DNA of 64,000 nucleotides from JANLVJ01 sp031363945 (GTDB lineage Bacteria; Bacteroidota; Bacteroidia; Sphingobacteriales; Sphingobacteriaceae), in NCBI GenBank assembly GCA_031363945.1, contig JANLVJ010000070.1:30472-94471 (forward strand), read 5' to 3'. A program made the translations under genes and the position numbers. How positions within the stretch are numbered: the stretch's first letter is position 1; each line of letters opens with the position of its first letter. Below the pieces are notes generated by a model that had not been told where the DNA came from, made no database searches, and worked only from the letters and a program-made list of their open reading frames with translations. Positions 60,665 through 64,000 of this stretch are shown piece after piece.

Positions 60665-62217
60665 TTATTCCAGTCGTTTTCTTAACAGTTCTTTTCTGTA
60701 GCGTTCATTGAGCTGTGGGAGAGGATGTACCAACAAAAATACACCTGTTCCGTTTTCAACGGCCAGGGGTTATGCACTTCCCCAATTTTGCGGTAACTCT
60801 CAAGATAGGAAGCAAACTTTTTAATATTCCCTCCATCTTTATTATCTACATAGATAATGTACTGAGCACCCAGGTTGTCTGGTGCCCAAAGGGTAAAACT
60901 GCTGTTAAGAGAAATTACATCCGGTAAATGATACTGCTTACTAAAATGATGAATTGCACCCGCTTCACCATAGTTATCGGCATAAATTTGAGTGTGTTTC
61001 TGCTGTTCTGGAGTCAGACTTTTCCATGCTTGGTTGACCTCTGTAGCCATTTCATTCTACCCCATCATATCAGCATAATCTTGGGTGGTAGCATGTAACT
61101 TATGATCCTCCCAGGTAACTATAAAGTGTATACCTGGTAATTTTTCACGGGTAAACCTGAAAAAAGCTATCGTTTGGTTTAACGGTAAAACAGGTAGAAC
61201 AATTGGTAGAAGTAAGAAGTTAGGGATGATCAATAGGGCAAAAACGAATACGCATAATGTGTCAATTCTTTCTTTTAACAAGCTTTCAAGCCCAAACCCT
61301 CCCGCTGCAAATAGCATCGGGTATGCGCCGTAGAGGTAGTAGCTTTTACCATTCATTACCAGCAGAAAAGTATAAATGCATACAAAAGCGATGGCTAAAA
61401 ATTGAAATCTATTCAATTTGAAAAATAAGAATATAAAGCCAATGACCCATAAAAAAACCGCAATCCCATTTATTAAAAACTGCTGAAATATAAAGTCTAC
61501 CCGTTTATTACCATCAAGCTGCGATCCCCGTAATGTTTTCATATGCATTATGACAGGTAAATGATGCTGAAACTGCCAGATTAGATTGGGTAATATGATT
61601 AGTAGAGCTAAAATAGCTGATGCGATTATATGTTTATTTAATAGGATGTTACGTTGTTTACTGATGCCGATAACCAAAATGAGCGCCAAGGTAAAAAAGC
61701 CCATAGTGTATTTTGTAAGCAGGCCAAAACCGATTGCGGCGCCCAGAAAATACACATACTTTACAGCGGAAGAATTATAATATTTTACCAATAGCCAAAC
61801 AGCTAAGACCCACCAGAACTGATCAAAAACTACCGGCTGAAAAAGATAACCGCTCGCAGCAAAAGCGGGAGAGAATATCATTGATAAGCAAGCAACAGCT
61901 ATAGCAAATTTCTTTCCTCCAAATTCAACAGTGATTAAACCAGTGAGCAAAATAATAAGTCCGCTAAAAATAGTAGGAAATACCCTTGCTGCGAATACTG
62001 AATCACCAAATGAGAAATTACTTATTTTTGCCAGCAAGGCAATAAAAGGCGGCACTTCTTTATAGCCCCAGTCTAAATGGTCGGCAAGTACCAAGTGAAG
62101 TAACTCATCCCGATGAAAACCAAAATGAGCTATTGCCAGAAAATTTAACCCGATCTTTAACGCTACAAAAATCAGGATGAAGCTCAAATACGTTGACTTC
62201 TGATCTTTAAAGTGCAT
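60665..62217 (-). pseudogene. GT39 (ArnT/PMT-like) membrane glycosyltransferase with two disabling lesions
   Basis: The first 386 residues (62217 to the TAG at 61057) are a membrane glycosyltransferase with DELLHLVLADHLDWGYKEVP and several hydrophobic helices. After the TAG at about 61054-61059 the same frame continues with homologous sequence (NEMATEVNQAWKSLTPEQQK). The stop lies where a Trp (TGG) is typical, as in DMMGW. Further on a run of four C at 60766-60769 shifts the frame; one more C would restore LAVENGTGVFLLVHPLPQLN and the ending NERYRKELLRKRLE to TAA at 60665. Two independent lesions make a true pseudogene likely. Confidence 0.85.
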
Positions 62218-62410
62218 TTGAAATCATTTTATTTTTAAGATAATGATACTACAGCATAGATCTGCATTTGGTCCCGGTAAGAACGATTGCCATTGAACCA
62301 AATAACCAGGCAACTCAGAACTATTAATTTTATATTTCACCAAGCCAATTACTCTACCCGAAATTGCAGACATTACTTACGACCACGACTTAAAATTAAT
62401 CATCAAAAGA

Positions 62411-63907
62411 TTGGATAATTTATCTTCAAAGAAAGCCCTCATAATAGGTTCAGGAATTGCAGGTATAGCAATTGCTATCAGGCTGGCAGTTAAAGGTTAT
62501 GCCGTAGAAGTGTTCGAAGTTAATACTTACCCTGGCGGAAAGCTTTCTGAGATAGAAAAAGACGGCTTTCGGTTTGATGCCGGCCCGAATTTGTTTACCA
62601 TGCCGCATTACGTAGATGAGCTCTACAAACTAGCCGGTAAAAACCCAAAGGACTACTTTATATACAAGAGACTTGATGTTTCTTGCAAATACTTCTACGC
62701 AGATGGTAAACAGCTAACCGCCTATGATGACCTTGAAAAGCTGGATGCAGAAATAGCATCAAATACCAAAGAATCGGCAATATCCCTCGAAAAGTTCCGT
62801 GAAAACAGCCATACTATCTATGAAATTACCAACAAAGTTTTTTTGGAATCTTCTCTTCACCGGCTTTCTACTTACTTTAAGCGGAGCACGTTAAAGTCAT
62901 TGATAAATTTTAATAAAATTGACGCTTTCCGTACGATGCATCAGGCTAATAAAAGCTTTTTTAAAGATGACCATCTTGTTCAATTTTACGACCGTTTTGC
63001 CACCTACAACGGCTCTAACCCTTACCAGGCACCAGCTACACTCAATGTGATACCCCACCTTGAGCAGAACTACGGCGCTTACTTTCCTATTAATGGCATA
63101 TATAGTATCACTACGAGCTTAGTTAGTCTAGCTGAATCGCTAGGGGTTAAATTTCATTACAACTCCCCTGTAGATGAGATCATTTTAAAAGGTAAAAAAG
63201 CAGTTGCAATACGTGTTGATAATAAAGAGATAAAGGCTGATATAATTGTATCTAATACAGATGTATGGTTCACCTATCACAAGTTATTAAGCAAATACCC
63301 AAAGTTATTTCCAAGGCATATTCTTCAGCAGCAAAGGAGCAGTTCGGCATTGATATTTTATTGGGGGATAAAAAGCGAGTTTCCGGAGCTTGATTTGCAC
63401 AACCTATTTTTCAGTGGTAATTATGAAGAAGAATTCAAGGCTATTTGGGATCAAAAAACCGTATCAGATGATCCAACAATTTACCTAAATATAAGTGTAA
63501 AATTAAAATCCGATGACGCGCCCATCGGGTGTGAAAACTGGTATGTAATGATTAACTGCCCATCAAACCAGGGACAAGATTGGAACAAACTGATCGAAAT
63601 AGCAAGAAAAAATATATTAAAAAAGTTATCTGCTATGCTCAATAAAGACATAAATCAGCTCATTATTAGTGAGCAGGTATTAGATCCGCGTTCTATCGAA
63701 AGTAAAACATCCTCTTACCAGGGATCTTTATATGGCAATAGCTCAAATAACCGCTTTTCAGCTTTTTTACGCCACGCAAATAAATCATCAAAAATAGATC
63801 AGCTTTACTTTTGTGGTGGAAGTGTTCATCCTGGAGGGGGGATACCACTCGCTTTATTATCTGCTAAAATTGTTAGCGACTGGATAAATAAACCTCAATT
63901 ACGTTGA
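62411..63907 (+). CDS. Carotenoid/phytoene desaturase family FAD enzyme (CrtD-like)
   Basis: The 498-residue protein begins with the FAD-binding dinucleotide motif KKALIIGSGIAGIAIAIRLA and FEVNTYPGGKLSE. It shows FRFDAGPNLFTMPHYVDELY and the C-terminal FAD signature FCGGSVHPGGGIPLALLSAK. The wording is closer to 1-hydroxycarotenoid 3,4-desaturase (CrtD) than to phytoene desaturase CrtI; that is from memory of the families. The start is a TTG at 62411, because no ATG precedes the Rossmann motif; the frame is open back to about 62306. No other carotenoid gene is in the window. Confidence 0.88.
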   Translation: MDNLSSKKALIIGSGIAGIAIAIRLAVKGYAVEVFEVNTYPGGKLSEIEKDGFRFDAGPNLFTMPHYVDELYKLAGKNPKDYFIYKRLDVSCKYFYADGKQLTAYDDLEKLDAEIASNTKESAISLEKFRENSHTIYEITNKVFLESSLHRLSTYFKRSTLKSLINFNKIDAFRTMHQANKSFFKDDHLVQFYDRFATYNGSNPYQAPATLNVIPHLEQNYGAYFPINGIYSITTSLVSLAESLGVKFHYNSPVDEIILKGKKAVAIRVDNKEIKADIIVSNTDVWFTYHKLLSKYPKLFPRHILQQQRSSSALIFYWGIKSEFPELDLHNLFFSGNYEEEFKAIWDQKTVSDDPTIYLNISVKLKSDDAPIGCENWYVMINCPSNQGQDWNKLIEIARKNILKKLSAMLNKDINQLIISEQVLDPRSIESKTSSYQGSLYGNSSNNRFSAFLRHANKSSKIDQLYFCGGSVHPGGGIPLALLSAKIVSDWINKPQLR

Positions 63908-64000
63908 AGTCCCTAGCAGATTACTCAATAAAAGCCACAAACATTATTTCAAAAATTTAAAGATAATTCCGTGAAACTCTTATTAAAATGACAGGAATAA

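Noticed and set aside
60682..61050. A separate 122-residue protein gene starting ATG 61050
   Set aside because: It is the C-terminal continuation of the GT39 gene after an in-frame TAG, and its own end is frameshifted.
1..64000. CRISPR arrays, prophage, integrase or complete insertion sequence
   Set aside because: No regular spacer-repeat array, integrase or transposase frame was seen; only IS-end-like palindromes.

Overview
The window looks like chromosomal DNA from a Bacteroidota bacterium, probably the Sphingobacteriales/Cytophagales side (Pedobacter- or Solitalea-like). The support is AT-rich DNA, Bacteroidota-type promoters (TTTG about 18-20 bases before TAnnTTTG), cysteine-poor L36 and S14, many lineage-typical families (DUF2723, DUF3570/DUF4266, DUF3050) and envelope proteins ending in the usual AQ signal-peptide junction. 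The genus is inference; no rRNA is present.

Layout. 1-6408 (minus): a metal-efflux RND locus, with response regulator, histidine kinase, TolC-type channel, membrane-fusion lipoprotein and the N-terminal 553 codons of a CzcA/CusA pump cut by the window edge. An outer-membrane protein diverges from the regulator at 6672. 7568-11085 (minus): an SDR oxidoreductase, a GNAT acetyltransferase and dnaK. 11344-31007 (minus): the str-S10-spc-alpha supercluster from rpsL to rplQ, including secY, map, infA and rpoA. It is interrupted between rpsJ and rplC by a terminator and an unrecognised membrane-anchored protein. 31255-37478: DUF4197 protein, NTF2-like protein, two tandem M1 metallopeptidases and a Spy-like periplasmic protein. 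37506-39953 (minus): a strong promoter, tRNA-Gln, prs, rplY and pth. 40096-46289 (plus): two tandem DUF2723 membrane glycosyltransferase-like proteins. 46376-48946: accA and two envelope proteins, one PagL-like.

The most interesting block is 48991-53054 (minus). Two paralogous Rieske lipoproteins, a thioredoxin-like protein, an ApbE flavin transferase, a tiny DUF4266 lipoprotein ending in a glycine/cysteine tail and a DUF3570 outer-membrane protein all run in one direction. The last four genes are overlapping or nearly abutting. It reads as an envelope redox module of unknown substrate. A roughly 100-base nested palindrome separates the two Rieske genes.

53174-62217 is a decaying accessory region: GH26, a frameshifted IPT/TIG glycan-binding remnant, GH3, a metallo-beta-lactamase-fold protein that has lost metal ligands and carries a 30-bp minisatellite, a 5'-truncated alpha-amylase, DUF3050, and a GT39 glycosyltransferase killed by a TGG-to-TAG change plus a one-base deletion. 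A CrtD-like carotenoid desaturase (62411-63907) closes the window.
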